A program made the position numbers and the translations under genes. From the NCBI GenBank assembly GCA_023653785.1, contig JAMKCH010079300.1:62001-126000 (forward strand): DNA of 64,000 nt. Reading direction: 5' to 3'. Source of the stretch: Ophioderma brevispina. Lineage: Eukaryota; Echinodermata; Ophiuroidea; Amphilepidida; Ophiodermatidae. Below, in pieces: positions 33,320 to 47,037 of this stretch (position 1 is the first letter of the stretch; every line of letters starts with the position of its first letter). A model generated the notes under the pieces. The model was given only the letters and a program-made list of their open reading frames with translations. It did not search any database and was not told the DNA's origin.

Positions 33320-35803
33320 AGCAATTATGTATTTGCAAGGTACAATAACAAAAATGAGTGTGATAAAAAAGTTGGCACTGATTATTAAAGGGCAATTGCA
33401 GAGAGATCTGCAGAGATTGTGAATATGAGGGATTATTTTCGCTATGTGGGGAACCCCGTGTCATACCCTTGGGCTAATTGCTAATGGGTGTTCAGCCATC
33501 CATGAGAGTTCAGAGTGCTAACAGTCCTATATGTACATGCATTAAAATAACTGTATTAATTTGTATAGTTGTGTGTTGAGTGTCTGTGTTCCCCCTAGGG
33601 TGTTGCAATTCTCATTAAAGTAGTTTTTAATTTTTGCCATTGTTTGTGAAGTGCAGTTATATCCTTTTGGATCCACCTTAGGTGCCCTTGCTTGTCAGTT
33701 GGGTCTGGTTTTATTAGTCTTTTGGCCCATTAAAATAACTGTTCACATTCACTATGAGCTTGTTAAATCTCGCTTCCCTTGGCACAGTTCAGTGGCTTTC
33801 ATTCACCAGTGTATTTAGGAATTACACCCCTGTCTTTTTGGGTATGATATTTGATACCCAGTTCTCACATTGCCAGTTCATGTCAATGTATCATACAAGT
33901 ACAACCCACTGAAGTGTGTCCTTGGTAGATGAGCTTATTGTAACTCATATTGATTGTCATGATGTCGGTATAATAAATAAGGGCTATTATCAAAAAAGTG
34001 ACTGCACTTCAATTTAAAAAAAATTGGAAAAACAAAGTCGCACAAAAAAATCTTTATCATACATTTTTTATTAGCTAACATATCAAACACCATGGAACAA
34101 CAAAAGTTATGAACACCACTATTCCTATATTTTTACATTTGAACCTCCAAATTAAGTTGTGTTTTCCCTGTTTTGGGCCTTGTATATTACGTTATCCAAT
34201 ATGCATCTCGGATAAATTTTGATTTTAAAAGAAGTCTTAATGCTTGAATTCATGAATTCTTACTTAATGGTGCGAGACATATCAGAAATGCTTGTGGCGA
34301 AAGTAATTGCTGATATGAAACAAATATGTACTTTAACGGCAGTCTTTCTTTAAGTCTATGTTTTTGTTTTTTATAGATCTTACGAAATTTTTCAAAACAA
34401 GACAAGGTCTTCTTTTTTCAATTCTGATAGTAACTTGGTTTTCTGATGGCTTAAATATTTGCCTTTGATAAGCATATTTTAAACCTCTTTTAAAATTAAA
34501 TTATCACTTGCATGGAATACGATGTAAATCTATTCCAATATCAATCGTTTTCAAGTTGGTATGGATAACTCAAGCCACTTATGTATTTGCAGGTCCATAC
34601 AAAATGAGTGTGATAACACATTTTGCCTTCTTTTCAGGGCCAGCAAAGATCTTCAGCGCTTGTGACTATGAGGGATTATTTTCGTATGGGGGGCAACCCC
34701 GTGTCATACCCTGGCTAATTGCTAATGGGTGTTCAGCCATCCATGAGAGTTCAGAGTGCGACATTCCTAAATGTACACTGCATTCAAATAACTGTATTAA
34801 TTGGTATTGGTGTGTTTGAAGGGTCTTGTTTTCCCCCAGGTGTTTTGCAATTCTCATTTAAAGTGTTTTTAATTTTTTGCCATTGTTTGTGAATGCAGTT
34901 GTATCCTTTTGGATCCACCTTATGTGCCCTTGCTTGTGTCAGTTGGGTCTGGTTTATTAGTCCTTTTTTGCCCATTACAATTACCTGTTCACATTCACTA
35001 TGAGCTTGTTAAATCTCGCTTCCCTTTGCACGTTCCGTGGCTTTCATTCACCATGTATTTAGGAATACAACCCCTGTCCGTTTTTGGGTATGCTATTTGA
35101 TCCCCAGTTCTCACATTGTCAGTTTATTGTCAATGATCATCACGTACAACCCACTGAAGTGTGTCCTTGGTAAGAACATGAGCTTAATTGTACCTCATCG
35201 TGATTGTCATTATGTCGGTATAAATAAATAAGCTAATTAATCAAAAAGTGACGGCACTGTCATTTCAAAAATTGGAAACAAAGGTCGCACAAAAAAATCT
35301 TTAGCATACCTTTTAATTCGCTAACATTCAAACCCATGGGACAACAAAAGTTATGAACACCACTATTCCTATATATTTTCATTTGAACCCTCCATTAGTT
35401 GTGGTCTTCCCCGGTTTTTGGGGCCTTATATTACTTTATCCAATATGCATCTCGGATAATTTGATTTTAAAGACGGTCTTAAATGCCTTGATTCATGAAT
35501 TCTTACTTAATGGTGCCAGACATATCAGAATGCTTTGTGACGAAAGTATTGCTGATATGAAACAAATATGTACTGTAAAACGGCAATTTTCTTTAGTCTA
35601 TTTTTTTGTTTTTTAATAATTTTTTAGGTTTTTTCTTTTTTTAAGTTTTTATACTTTTTTCAATTCTTATAAACTTGGTTTTCTGATGCTTAATTGTATT
35701 TGCCTTTGATAAGCTTTTAAAACCTCTTTTAAAATTAAATTATCACTTTCATGGGATAAGATGTAAATCTATCCATTCATCTTTTTTCAAGATTGTGGTA
35801 TGG
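33320..35803 (+). repeat. Direct tandem duplication, two units of about 1.24 kb
   Basis: Unit 1 (about 33320-34562) and unit 2 (about 34575-35803) run in parallel with many small indels. Shared words include ATGAGGGATTATTTTCG, GCTAATTGCTAATGGGTG, CCTTTTGGATCCACCTTA, ATTCACTATGAGCTTGTTAA, ATATGCATCTCGGATAA and CTCTTTTAAAATTAAATTAT. Neither unit holds a long open frame, and the short frames differ between units. The high indel load in homopolymers could be age or sequencing noise. A weaker related block occurs at 38240-38690. Confidence 0.85.
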
Positions 35804-35999
35804 TCTAACGGTACAAATACAATCCTAAATGGCGTAGTAAACACCACTTTCTAAAATCCCCTTTCAAACATCCAAATAGCTAATGTGAATACTTAAAAGA
35901 GGTTGTTTTTTGCTAAACGATGACAAAATAGTCTTCCAAAATTTTCCCTAGATCACTTTGTCCTTTGGTAAAAAGACCTCTCTTAATTAATAACTTTTC

Positions 36000-38900
36000 C
36001 AAGCTCCGGCTTTCTCTTAACTCTCCGCAGTAAATTCTGTATAGTGTCTCGAATTGTGCCTTATATACCGATCCGTGTCATATTCTTAATCATTTTTTTT
36101 TCTTTGCAATTGCATTTTTCTTCCACAGAGCAGCTTGGCCATTTTCTCTTTTCCTTTTCTTGGCTGGTGACTTCTTTGTATAATCACTGACATCTTTCCG
36201 TCTTTTCCTGTGCCTCAGTGTGGGTAAATTCAGCCTGTTAAGTTTATTTTATACGTATTTCTTTTCTGGACGCGTTTAACTTTGTTTATCTCCATTTGGA
36301 AGTTCTGTTTAATTTTTTTACAATAACCTGCGAAACTACGAATTAATATAATTTTTTATGATCACAATTGGTCAGAATTGATAACATATCATTTCCTTTT
36401 GCAACATTGATATGTTAAATAGCCGACACTGATGTCCATAGGCCTATCTTTTCCCATTACCTATCTATTTAGTAAGCGCAAGCAAATTTAAATATCTCTG
36501 TTTTCTATCATTCAGACAATTTTTATAATTTCATGACCTTGGGACGAGGTTTTGTGTCCTCAACAAAATGTTATAAATCGTGGGCCCTAAAACTTTACAT
36601 TATGCCCCATCTGTTTTTGTTGTGTTATTATCGCAGCACAGGCACTAACTAAACTCCCAAAGCACACCTCTAGTGTGTGTTACATCCCTTGTGCCCACTG
36701 CAGACATCGGGCTGTAGGAGTACTTTCACAAGACCAAAATCCCTAGTATATTCACACAGTTGGCACAAACACAAGCACAATGTGACTCTACATTGTCAGA
36801 TATTATACACTACACAAAAGTATTTTGTAAATCGGTTTAAAGAAAGTGACTATCGTACATGTTTTGGTGCAACCATTCTCCCAAGACTTTCGAGGCGCAA
36901 TGACCGAAGCTAAAATGACCTAAGACGTCAACAGAAGACTCCTCTCCTGTATTTTTTCGGTCCTTCGTTTTGGATAACGTAATATCGCACGTACTATAAC
37001 ATGTTGATGTAATGTTCATTGTCTAAAATTATAGACGAATGCGTGTAATCCTGGTTTTTCCGACGAACAAGGTTCAATGGTAGGTGGGCCCTAGACCCAG
37101 TATATCTTTTTGTGTCCGACTCTGCTTAATATATATTTGCCTAAACTATAGTACATACTAAAACCGGACGCATTAAATTGGGAATATCAATTTTGTATCG
37201 AGCCAAATTTGCAACCAAGCATTTTTTGCTTTTTGCTTACCAAGTATGCAGATTTTTGCACAGTTTGATCTATCAAAAAGGACTTCATTGCAGTTATATT
37301 ATTTCAAACTCGCGTACTACCTGATAACTATAATACATTATTTTCGCGGATCCATTGTTTCTCTTGTATCTGTACCAATAAATGCTATCAGGAAAATGAC
37401 TAATTCAGATATCATGTGCATTTGCAGAAATACAACACAGGTTTATAAACATTTGACTAGAGATAAATAAGCATTGTAAAATACTCATAAGCTACGAACA
37501 CCATTTTGGGCGTTCTTTTAGGTCTTCAATCAGCAAATGGAACCGAACAAAGATATTTAAAGTATAGAAACTATATCCAGAGTTCCCAAAAATAAATGCA
37601 TCCCGCAGTTGTGCTAGACTTTCAATACTGAGAATTATTTCAAAAAATGTTTAACATTTTCTGAATTGACGAACTGTTTCGTACTCCCTGTTTAATTTTT
37701 GCTGATATTGTTCACTAGTTTTGACAAAGGATATGTGTAGCCCGCTGTCAAATTACCCCATTTCAAGTTTGCTTTAGATCGTTGAGCATTGCCTTGAAAA
37801 GTTGAATAAATGATTTTACTACAAACCATCCTGCTGGTACTACTCCCTGTCTTTTTTCTTTTTTTTTTTAAATGTTGTAAGGTTGCGAGATATCTGTACG
37901 CCTATCCTTTTCTCAACCTAACTGTTCAATTCCTCTGATTGCTTCAACGGTTTTTAGAAAAAGCGATTACGCAAGTAAGCCACAATTAAAGGTTAACGAA
38001 GCCATTCCATTTGACTGATGAATAACACAATCAAGGCACGCTTAAGTATGCAGGTGCTGTTTTGTTTTTCTCCTGTCTCTTCCTTTAATCTTTACTACTT
38101 AAGTTTGTTCAATTAAAATAACCCATATACCTTTACATAAATAAGTTGTAATAGTAAAACATTTAAGACACATTCTTTGACAAATAAGGGGAAAATGGGT
38201 CTCTGTTCACATGACAAAGTTCTGACATTGTATTGAGAAACTCAAGTTTGGTTTTCCAGTGGGTTATTTGTGTTTTGTTTTTGTTGTGGTCCTATCAAAA
38301 TGGTCCACATTATTACTTTATCATAATGGTCTTCACAACCCTTCTACCATTTCCATTTATTTGGTATTTAATATCCATCTGTGGCATTTGCATATTCACG
38401 TTGATTGTCAACCACTGAAGATAACACATTTAATTTTTGGGCCAAGTCGCTTATTACTATCTCATAGAAGTAGAAGAAAATCCTATGCACAGAACAGAAC
38501 AGACAGTGGAGACACAAATACGTAAAATATTTTAGTAGTATTTAAAATTTTTGAATTATAGCCCCAACCATTTCCATTCTTTGGGTTTAATCTTTCCCCT
38601 GCAATTACCGTATTCACGCATATTGTCAGACCCACTGGAGATAAACTTTGCCAAGTCGCTAAGTAACTATGCTAATATGAGTAGAGCAATACTGGACATA
38701 CATACAAGACCGTAAATATCTAACAATGACGACAAATAGTTTAGGAATTTATTATTTTTTTTAAAACATCAGGATTATACCAGTAGATTTTGGTAGTTGA
38801 AAGACATGTTTTCCACTTTTCAAGGTGAACCTGTTTCAACGTCTAAGGCAACTTGGAATGGTACTTTGGACAGCGGGTTATCCATAATAGCCTTTGTTTT

Positions 38901-41900
38901 CAAAACTAGAACCGGATCAGACAAATTAGAACATGCTGTACAAACAGTTCGTCAATCAGAATCTGTTATAAAATTAAATAATTCTCAGTAATTTGAAATT
39001 ATACACCGACTGCGAGGATTGCATTTATTTTTGGACACCTGAATGTCCATTAAGCTCGCAAAGTACAACCAATAGAACATGTTTCTCTATGTTAAAGGTC
39101 CCCCCAGAATGAAATGATTAAACCTAGCCAATCCTTACGGGCATTCCATTCCATTAAACAAGGCCACAAAAAGAATACACTACCAGTGGCATTATTAGTG
39201 AAACTATTGATTTTCCACTCAGTGTTATGAATAGATTCACACAGTCCCTGGAATTTTCTATACTCTCTAACATCATAGTCACTATGATGTCATGCACCAC
39301 CCAAATTGATGCTTTCCTCCTCGCCTCCTTGTAGACTCCGACACAACCCATCAATTCTCTGTTTGCATTGCCTGGGACCTTAACCCTCGTCCTACCTGAG
39401 GCCTTTTTTGTAACAAAACTCCCAAATGGTGATTTTCGTTACTGACCACACCCGATCCTGTAAATTTGGTACCAAGGATAGCTAAGTTTCTTCTTTCTAT
39501 TGTACCAAAATATGCTAACATCCCCCATTATGAAGTCACCATGACGTCATTGTTGAGGAAGTAGAATACTGAATAGATGGTGGAAATTGATTTTCGCAAT
39601 TTTTATGTTAGCGACTCAAAGACCTTATTATAGCTCTAAAATGCTGCATTAATAAAACTAGTCATTGCCATCATTAAGTCAAAAAACCGCATGAAAATCT
39701 GATTTTCCTACTTTTGTGGCGAAAAATTGATTTTTTTTCACTGTGTGTGGTCATGGAACTGGCGTTCTTTGCTGACTGCGAACTTTTATGACGTCATTGT
39801 GGACGTAATACTTGATACAAATGGACGATGAGGACCTACTATCCTATTGGTACCAAAATCACTGTCTATGTTCTATGATGTTCCTGTGGTTGTGTAGCCT
39901 GTTGGTACTCTTTTCCTTCAGGGGGTGGTTCCACCCCCCCCCCCCCATCTCACTGGGATCCCACCTGCTCTTACCTATACCCCGTGGATGTTTGTTTTTG
40001 GATTACAAGGAGCGGAACATGTCATTGAACTTACTCAAATATTTGGCACCAAAAAAGGGGTTTTAAGCAAGCCGGGCAAAAACCTGAAGGACCTCCACGA
40101 ACCCCTTCGGTAGACGATGGTTAAAGCAAAAACAAAACCACAACTCGATACCTTTGGATCCAAGAACGAAAATAAAACGCTACTGGGTCACGTTTTGAAG
40201 AATGGCCCAAAACTTAACTCCAAGCGCCCAACTCAAAGCTTTTAACACAATTTTTATTGAAAATTCATGTTCATTAAATGGATTTTCCCCTCCCAAATTA
40301 TTATCGTATTTTAACCTTAAATTAGGAAATGCCTTGCATAAACAGTTCCCGCACTTTAGTAGATTTAGATTTAATTCCATATACCTCCTGCATGCACACC
40401 ATGTGTTATTTGTGTGAAAACAAAATGTCTCTAACTTACTGAGACCATACTTGGACCCAGTGGTGGGAACACAAGTACGGGCCCATAGATATATCATTCC
40501 TGGTATATACCGGTTCCTCCGGTTTAACCCGAGCGAAGCCTGAATAAAACGAAAGAAGGCCTTAAAAAGGCAATCTCCCTAATGATTAGCTTCTGACATC
40601 ACTTAGGCTTGTTATATTATTTTGCATCCCTGACACTCAACATTTAGGATGGGGGAATGAGATATTAGTATTTATGATACCCCAACACAATTGTGGTCAT
40701 ATATGTGATGTAGATATGCTTTAACAGGGGGGATGAACGTTTAAAAACGTCCATACTTACAGAATTAGTTACTAAGTTCCATGGTGACGATGCGGGATGA
40801 CTCTTGTTTTCACCCACCCCCTCTCCATTGCATAACTTAAATAAATTCCGCGTATGTAATTAGGCCCAAAGAGCCTTGCTATTCAGCTAGTCCTTTTCAC
40901 ACTAATTAAAAGGTTGCTTTTCTTTTTTCTTCTTAATTATAAGAACATGATTGAAATCACAATCGCCACTCACGGTTTTTTGTGCATCTTTATAATGCAT
41001 ACCAGTGCATTACTTCACACGTAAATCTCTAAGCTGAAAATACCATCTTCAAATGTAATACAAATAGCTACAATGCTTCCTTTAATCATTGCAAATTCCA
41101 AAGAAAATTTTTTACTTTTTGTCCGTACTATTATTATATTTTAAATGACTATGATGTGAGCTTCTGCCAAAATATACCACGAGTCTGATTTTTTTTTTCT
41201 TTTTGTTTTGAAATAAATTCATTCGTCATGCAAGGATCTAGGTATTTTAGCAATGATCATAGGCCTATCGATACTAAAATCATAGGCCTATGTAAACCTT
41301 ATGACCTAACATTGTATTATTATGTGATTTAACTTTCACATAACCACACAATATGCTAATTTTAATGGCAATAATTTTAAAATCAATATTTGTTATGTAA
41401 TAGAATCCTAGTTATTTCCATTTTCACATCAGGACAACAATTTTTGCTGTTAGTCTTATATGTAAGTCCCCAATTTTAATCTTCAAGTTGACCAAGATGC
41501 TCAAGGGTCGCCGTGTTTTGCAATAGAGGGCTGTGATCTTAACCACACTTAGTTGAGAGTAGCGCCTAACTTTCGTTATCTTATCTTTGGTTCTTCCCTA
41601 ATATATCAGTAACAAACTTTGCATGAACTTGAACCCTCAAATTACCTTGTTCAATGCTAAGACTACATTATGAAAATCGTTTTTTTTAAAATCCCTCATA
41701 TGTGTGCTTTGCAAATGGTGGTATATAGTAATTAGATCACGATCATATTATTTCTCATTGTCCCAATATTGAAGTCATGTTGTTAAGACGGTCAATTCCA
41801 CGCAGGTCCTGCAGTATATGCATACCAAATTGACCCAGATCAAGCATTATGTTATATCAGACAGTCAATCCACACAAGCCTATGCACCTCATTGGTACAA

Positions 41901-43700
41901 CAAACCATTGACCCCGCTCAAAATGTGGGGTTTTGCCCGGGTTGCTGGTCTACAATTCCAGAACTCCAAGGTAAACAAATGCTGGAAAAAAAGTGACCAC
42001 CTTGCATGTATTCATCATCTTCAGGATAATAGTCCACAGGTTTAATAATACTTTGGTGTCAATTTCCATGAGGATGTTCAGCGGGGCTATCTGCTTTTTC
42101 ATGCATTGTCAAACAGGAAGTGGTCTTTGTATGAATGGTCAATGTGTAGTACAACTTTACAAAATTCACTGAATTCAGCATGTAACTCGACCAATAGACA
42201 ACCCGTTCAAACCTTGGCACTCTTCAATAGCTAAGTGCATCCAATTATATACTTAACAATCTTTTAAGACTTTTAACAATAAATAGCGTGTCAAAAACCT
42301 TTTTCACATTCATACTATGTGAAAAGCCACAAGGTACATATTCTGCAGCATTGTTTTTTCTTTTTTCTTCTCTGCTCACAAGAAGATTACTTCTGAATTG
42401 ACAAAACCCAATTCAGTGGTACACAGTTCTTAAATTGTGTGGAAACACCCCATCCATTGTTTACACTGTAGCTGCTACTGATATTAGCTGTTGAGACAAG
42501 ACTTCTCAGATTTCCAGGGCCATAGTCCTCACCAACTTTGTATGTAACAGGTTTTTCCTGATTGGTTGGGTCAGTTGACAATTTTTTTCCTTGAAACTAT
42601 TTTCACTGTAACCTGACGTCGATAGCAATTTATAACCAAAATACTCTTCCCATGTTATAATCGACAATTTTATTGTGCTACCAATTAATTGTTGGTAGGT
42701 ATTTTTAACACTGAATACTTAAACAGCATTACTCATCTAATATTACATGTGTTTAAACAGGCAACAACTTTTGTACAGCATTATGCAGATATCGACACAT
42801 GATATGGTCTAATTGCATGATCTTTCATTGGAACGAAAGTTCATTTAATAAAAATTCCTTTAAAAGGACGGGGGCGCCCCAAGGAGTGAGTCTTGTTTTG
42901 GTTGTTCTGTGTGTTGGGAAATACTTTATGTAAGACAGAACCGGTAGACACAATATTCAGATTGAATTCGTGAATTTTAAATTGGGAATTTGCTTAGTAA
43001 CACAAGTCCTTTTTAAATAAGTAGAAATGATATATATTGATTAGGTGAACGAATGTCTTGTTTTTTCACAATAAAGTTGCTCATTAATTATTGAATTCCG
43101 GCATAGTTTCACATTGTAATACCTGAATTGCTGTGTATGGCCCTCCATGTAGCTGTTACATGTAAACCTTTTCAAACAAACTTGTGTTTACCAACTCTAT
43201 TTATTGTTTCATTTCGCAAAGGTGACTAAATGCAGAGATTGTCCTTTTTAAGGACCGTCTTGTGTACCTACCGTGCCCAAGAGATAGAACAGACTGTGCA
43301 TGGCATATAATCATATTAACCGTGGCTCCAGATAGCAGATAAGTCCACCTATGATGGTTTGATGTCAGTTATTTAAGGCTAGGACACAGTTCAACAGTGT
43401 TACGATTATCACTATTATTAGTGTTATATTGACCATTTGTGAACCTTCATGGCTGTGAATGAGACTATAGCAAACCACAACGCCACCCTTTAGCTGCAAC
43501 TGTGAATGTGTGTACAGTACACCTGTACCGGACGGGACGTAACCACTGTGAAGATATTGTTGGCAATACAGAACGACTACCCTTCGGGCAGAAAAATGTG
43601 GGTTTTATTGAACCATTCGTGTCTAATAATTTTAGACTGCCCAATGTGGACAAAATCACTTTTTTTGTACAACATTTAAATAACAAGCCCCAACCAAATC
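36000..43700. other. Intergenic stretch without recognisable genes
   Basis: Apart from a weak direct repeat at 38240-38520 versus 38560-38690 (CCATTTCCATT, GTATTCACG, CCACTGRAGATAA, GCCAAGTCGC) and homopolymer runs (C run at 39937-39946), I see no exon with good splice borders, RNA gene or defined transposon end here. Open frames are short and have no family resemblance. Confidence 0.5.
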
Positions 43701-43899
43701 TAGAAGGTGTTTTTTTCTAGGACTGCGTGGAATTGACAACCCTGATGATTTTATAGGCTTGACGGATCCCCTAGTACCCTAGGCTAACCGTCTATGTATG
43801 AATCCTCCGCACTTGTCAAAGAAAGCTAATTCATCATAGAGCTCCCTAGGCGTAGCATTGGGCCACTGCCCGACTCAAATAAGAGTGGATACACCGTTA

Positions 43900-44280
43900 T
43901 ACAACATAATGTGCTTCTGTACTGGGAGATGCTTTCTGTACCTAGGCATCTCATACAATGCACGACATTAACCGCCTGGAAGCCATCCAAAACAGGAGCG
44001 GTCCTAGCGCCACCGTTTCAATCATTCCCTCAGTGTCAACCACAGAGGATCATTTGAGTTGGGATTTACTTCAGCGCCTAAGGCAAAGGCGAAAGCTCTT
44101 CACCATCCTTATACACTGTTGATACCACTGTTATCAGCACGACTAGAGATCATAACCTTCGTTACCAACAGATAAGATGTAGACTGTGGACTGTGCGGTC
44201 AATTCAACTCTGGATGGTCAACCATCATTGCTGTTCTAGGCCACCTCACCGGATCCTTCATGCGGCCTATCAGTGTTCCT
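43900..44280 (+). pseudogene. LINE reverse-transcriptase C-terminal fragment
   Basis: Reading + from 43920, ASVLGDAFCT is followed across a stop by HDINRLEAIQNRSG, and later LSWDLLQRLRQRRKLFTIL. This follows the order A-S-x-V-W-D-P, I-x-x-L-E-x-V-Q-x-R, then L-x-W-x-x-L-x-x-R-R-x-x-x-(R/K)-L, which ends many jockey/CR1-type LINE proteins. RDHNLRYQQIRCRL further on resembles the R-G-H-x-x-x-(F/Y) element near the very end. Internal stops show decay. It directly precedes the foldback element at 44338. Confidence 0.65.
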
Positions 44281-44337
44281 TTCATGTAATATCCTGCATC
44301 GTTTTTCCGCCTTTTTAACCCCCTCATTCTTTTTTAC

Positions 44338-45657
44338 AGGAAGTTCCATGTTATTGCCATTTGTCTAATCCCAATTGTTCTACTGGTCTTTTGTCTAACT
44401 CCAAGTGTGTAATCCCATTTAGTCTAATACCATTTAGGCCTAACCATGTATCTAATGCCACTGTAGTTAATGTAATCGGTCTAAAACTCATTCAGCTAAA
44501 TCCATACGTCGATAACATGTCTAAGGCCAATTGTCTAATACCCCTGTCTAATATTCCCATTTGGTCAAATCCAACAGGTCTAACATCCATTGCTTAGGCC
44601 CACCCCTCACGATACCTTCATGCAGGCCTAGCCAGGTCTTTCAGTAATATCTCTGCATCCTTTTTACCCCCTCATTACTTTTTACGAATGTCCATGGTTT
44701 ATTGCATTTGTCTAAAGCCCATTGTCTACTGGTCATTTTGTTCTAACTAACTCCAATTGGTCTAATCCCATTTGTCTAATACAATTTAGCCAATACCATT
44801 GAGTCCTAATAGCCATTATCCAATATTAATCTGGTCACAACTCATATCATCTAATATACCTCTGTCTATAAAACCCGGAAATTTTTTGGTTCTATGCAAT
44901 GGTCAATACCCACTGGTCGAATATTCATTTGTAAGAATCCACAGTCTACTCCATCCTGGTCTAATTCCATTGGTCTAATACCATAGCCATTTGTCTAATT
45001 ATAGCTAGTCTCATTCCTTGGTCTATACACCTTTGGGTCTAATCCCATTGCGGTGTAATATCCTTGGTCTCATGTCCTCGGTCTATCTCCTGGTCTATAT
45101 TTAAATCATGTTTTAAAATTAGTTATTATTTAACATCCAATAGATATTAACCAACTGGTATTAGTAGACCAATAGACTTAGACAGTTGGATAGTAGACCA
45201 AAATGATATGCGACCAATGCCATTAGCCAATTGTATTAGACAAAATTGTATTCGACCAATGGATAGTAGACGCAAATGGACGAGATCAAATGGGTATTAG
45301 ACAAATGGAATTATTACCCAATGGCATTACCAATGGCATTAGACAATGGGATGAGACCAACAAATGACTATTAGCCCAAATGAATTAACTAGATGGATAT
45401 TGACCAAATTGGAATTAACCACTGTAGTTGTTGTTATTAGACCCAAAGGTAGTAGACCAAATTGGCATTAGATTAGATGGGTATTAGACCAATGGATATT
45501 AGACGTTCTGGTTGTTCGGTAAATTGGATGTTAGACTAAATAGTTATTATACAAATTGGTATTAGACAATATGGGTTTAGACTAATTTAAGTTAGACCAA
45601 ATGGCTATTAGACCAAATGGGATTAGACCAAATGGCAATAAACCATGGACACTTCCT
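44338..45657. mobile_element. Giant foldback of GGTCTAATNCCATTT repeats
   Basis: The left arm (44340-45095) is built of about 40 copies of a 15-17 base word, (T)GGTCTAATACCCATT. The right arm (45150-45650) is the same word in reverse complement, AATGG(G)TATTAGACCAA. The outermost bases match as an inverted repeat: AGGAAGTTCCATG...ATTGCCATTTGTC at the left and GGCAATAAACCATGG...ACTTCCT at the right. Part of the left end (CTTCATGCGGCCTATC through CCCCCTCATTC) is duplicated at 44605-44690. The centre near 45100-45150 is AT-rich and unpaired. No coding capacity. Confidence 0.85.
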
Positions 45658-45862
45658 GAGCTCCCAACCTACATTGTTCTACGGTGTTACTGTACTCCAT
45701 CAGAAAGAGAAACCTTTACGGCAAATGTAGATGCGATGCTGAAGAATTGGCAAGTCACTTGCATGTACATAAAATTTAAGATTAAGACTATTCCTCAATA
45801 ACTGCAACTCTTACAATTAATTTCCAACAATTATGACAAAAACTTGCCTGAAAATCACTTAA

Positions 45863-46391
45863 AGAGACACTGGCACATTTGAAAATTAGTGCGCCCTCAA
45901 GATTTTTCAAAATCGATATTTTTGCATGGTTGTAAGGCTTTTATATACAAAAGCCCTCAACCGAAATGATTAAGACCAAATCAGCTTCCTTATGGGTAAA
46001 CAGAACGATTTTATAATTTAGCGTCGCCGGCGACGCTAAATTCAGCAGACGACGAAAATGGCGTTTAACACAAGAACACGCACGCCGATATGCATGTTTC
46101 CCACGCTATGTACACTGTTTGATCGGTCTACAACCTTGTGGTTTTAATATCAGTGAGTACGAGTCAAAAATATTCATGTAATATACACATTTGTTGATTA
46201 AAGTTATGGAAAACTTAAAAGTTGGCCTACAAATTACCTGGATGTCTTTACCCTCATATCAATGTCCCAATTTGTTTTGGGTATGTTATTTTTATGCGTA
46301 AAATATATCTCTGTTCTTCCAATGGCCTAGACTATCATTTGAGAGCAAATTGAAGAAATTTCATATTTTGTGAAAATGTGCCAGTGCCGCT
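45863..46391. mobile_element. TTAA-flanked MITE, CACTGGCACATTT family, copy 2
   Basis: Exact TTAA on both sides (45859-45862 and 46392-46395). Starts AGAGACACTGGCACATTTG and ends AAATGTGCCAGTGCCGCT. It is collinear with 13324-13857. It lies about 400 bases upstream of the proposed first exon of Locus B. Confidence 0.85.
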
Positions 46392-46800
46392 TTAAGTTTA
46401 AAGCTATAAAACTGCGCCAAACAACTCACTGGAATAGGAACATTTCCTGTAATTTAACCCGGCAAGAAAGGGTAAAATATTATCAAACTTCAATAATTAG
46501 AATACTAAACTAGAACAGAATTTGTCCAGAAACAAAATGTGAAATTTAATAATTGTACTGTACAATGTACAATACACTTATTCAAGCTCACCCCAACTAT
46601 ATATACTTCAAACCCCAGGGCTTCAACCCTATAGGTAGCCCGAGACAACGTGTTACCTAATTGAAATTTAAACTACTGTTACCTAATTATTCATAATAAA
46701 TTTGTATGTGGTATTTACAGTCACATTACATTACGGCCCATGGAAAAAGGTTAATAAATTTCAAACTAGCGTGTAATATATTACAAAGGGCTTTTTTAAA

Positions 46801-47037
46801 ATGTCACGTAATAACAATTTTTCATTTTCTTTTAATTTTGCGCCCAATATATCGAATATATTACAGAAATTAACTGTTTTCCCCAAAAGATTGACGCAGC
46901 TGACTGAAGATGCTCCAACCGGGCCACAACGTGCAAATATGCAACAATCACAGAACGAGGATATTCGAGGACAGATTGGGGAAATATACTTTCACCACGA
47001 ACAGTCAGATAATGTGTGGTGCTTCAGAAAGAGAGAG
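46801..47037 (+). CDS. Locus B first visible exon: TRPM-like N-terminus
   Basis: The ATG at 46801 (A at -3, in-frame stop upstream at 46774) opens a 79-codon frame ending at a GTAAAT donor (47038). The second half reads EDIRGQIGEIYFHHEQSDN then VWCFRKRE. Joined in phase 0 to the next exon (FIKVKQDDDLRHTLQYVGRR) this follows the TRPM order D-x-G-x-I-x-F ... Y-(V/I)-(R/K)-V-x-x-D-x3-(V/L) at the start of the N-terminal homology domain. The usual SWI...C-x-C-G segment before it is absent, so either the protein is shortened or a further 5' exon exists. CTATATATACTT at 46596 is a possible TATA-like word, weakly supported. Confidence 0.5.
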
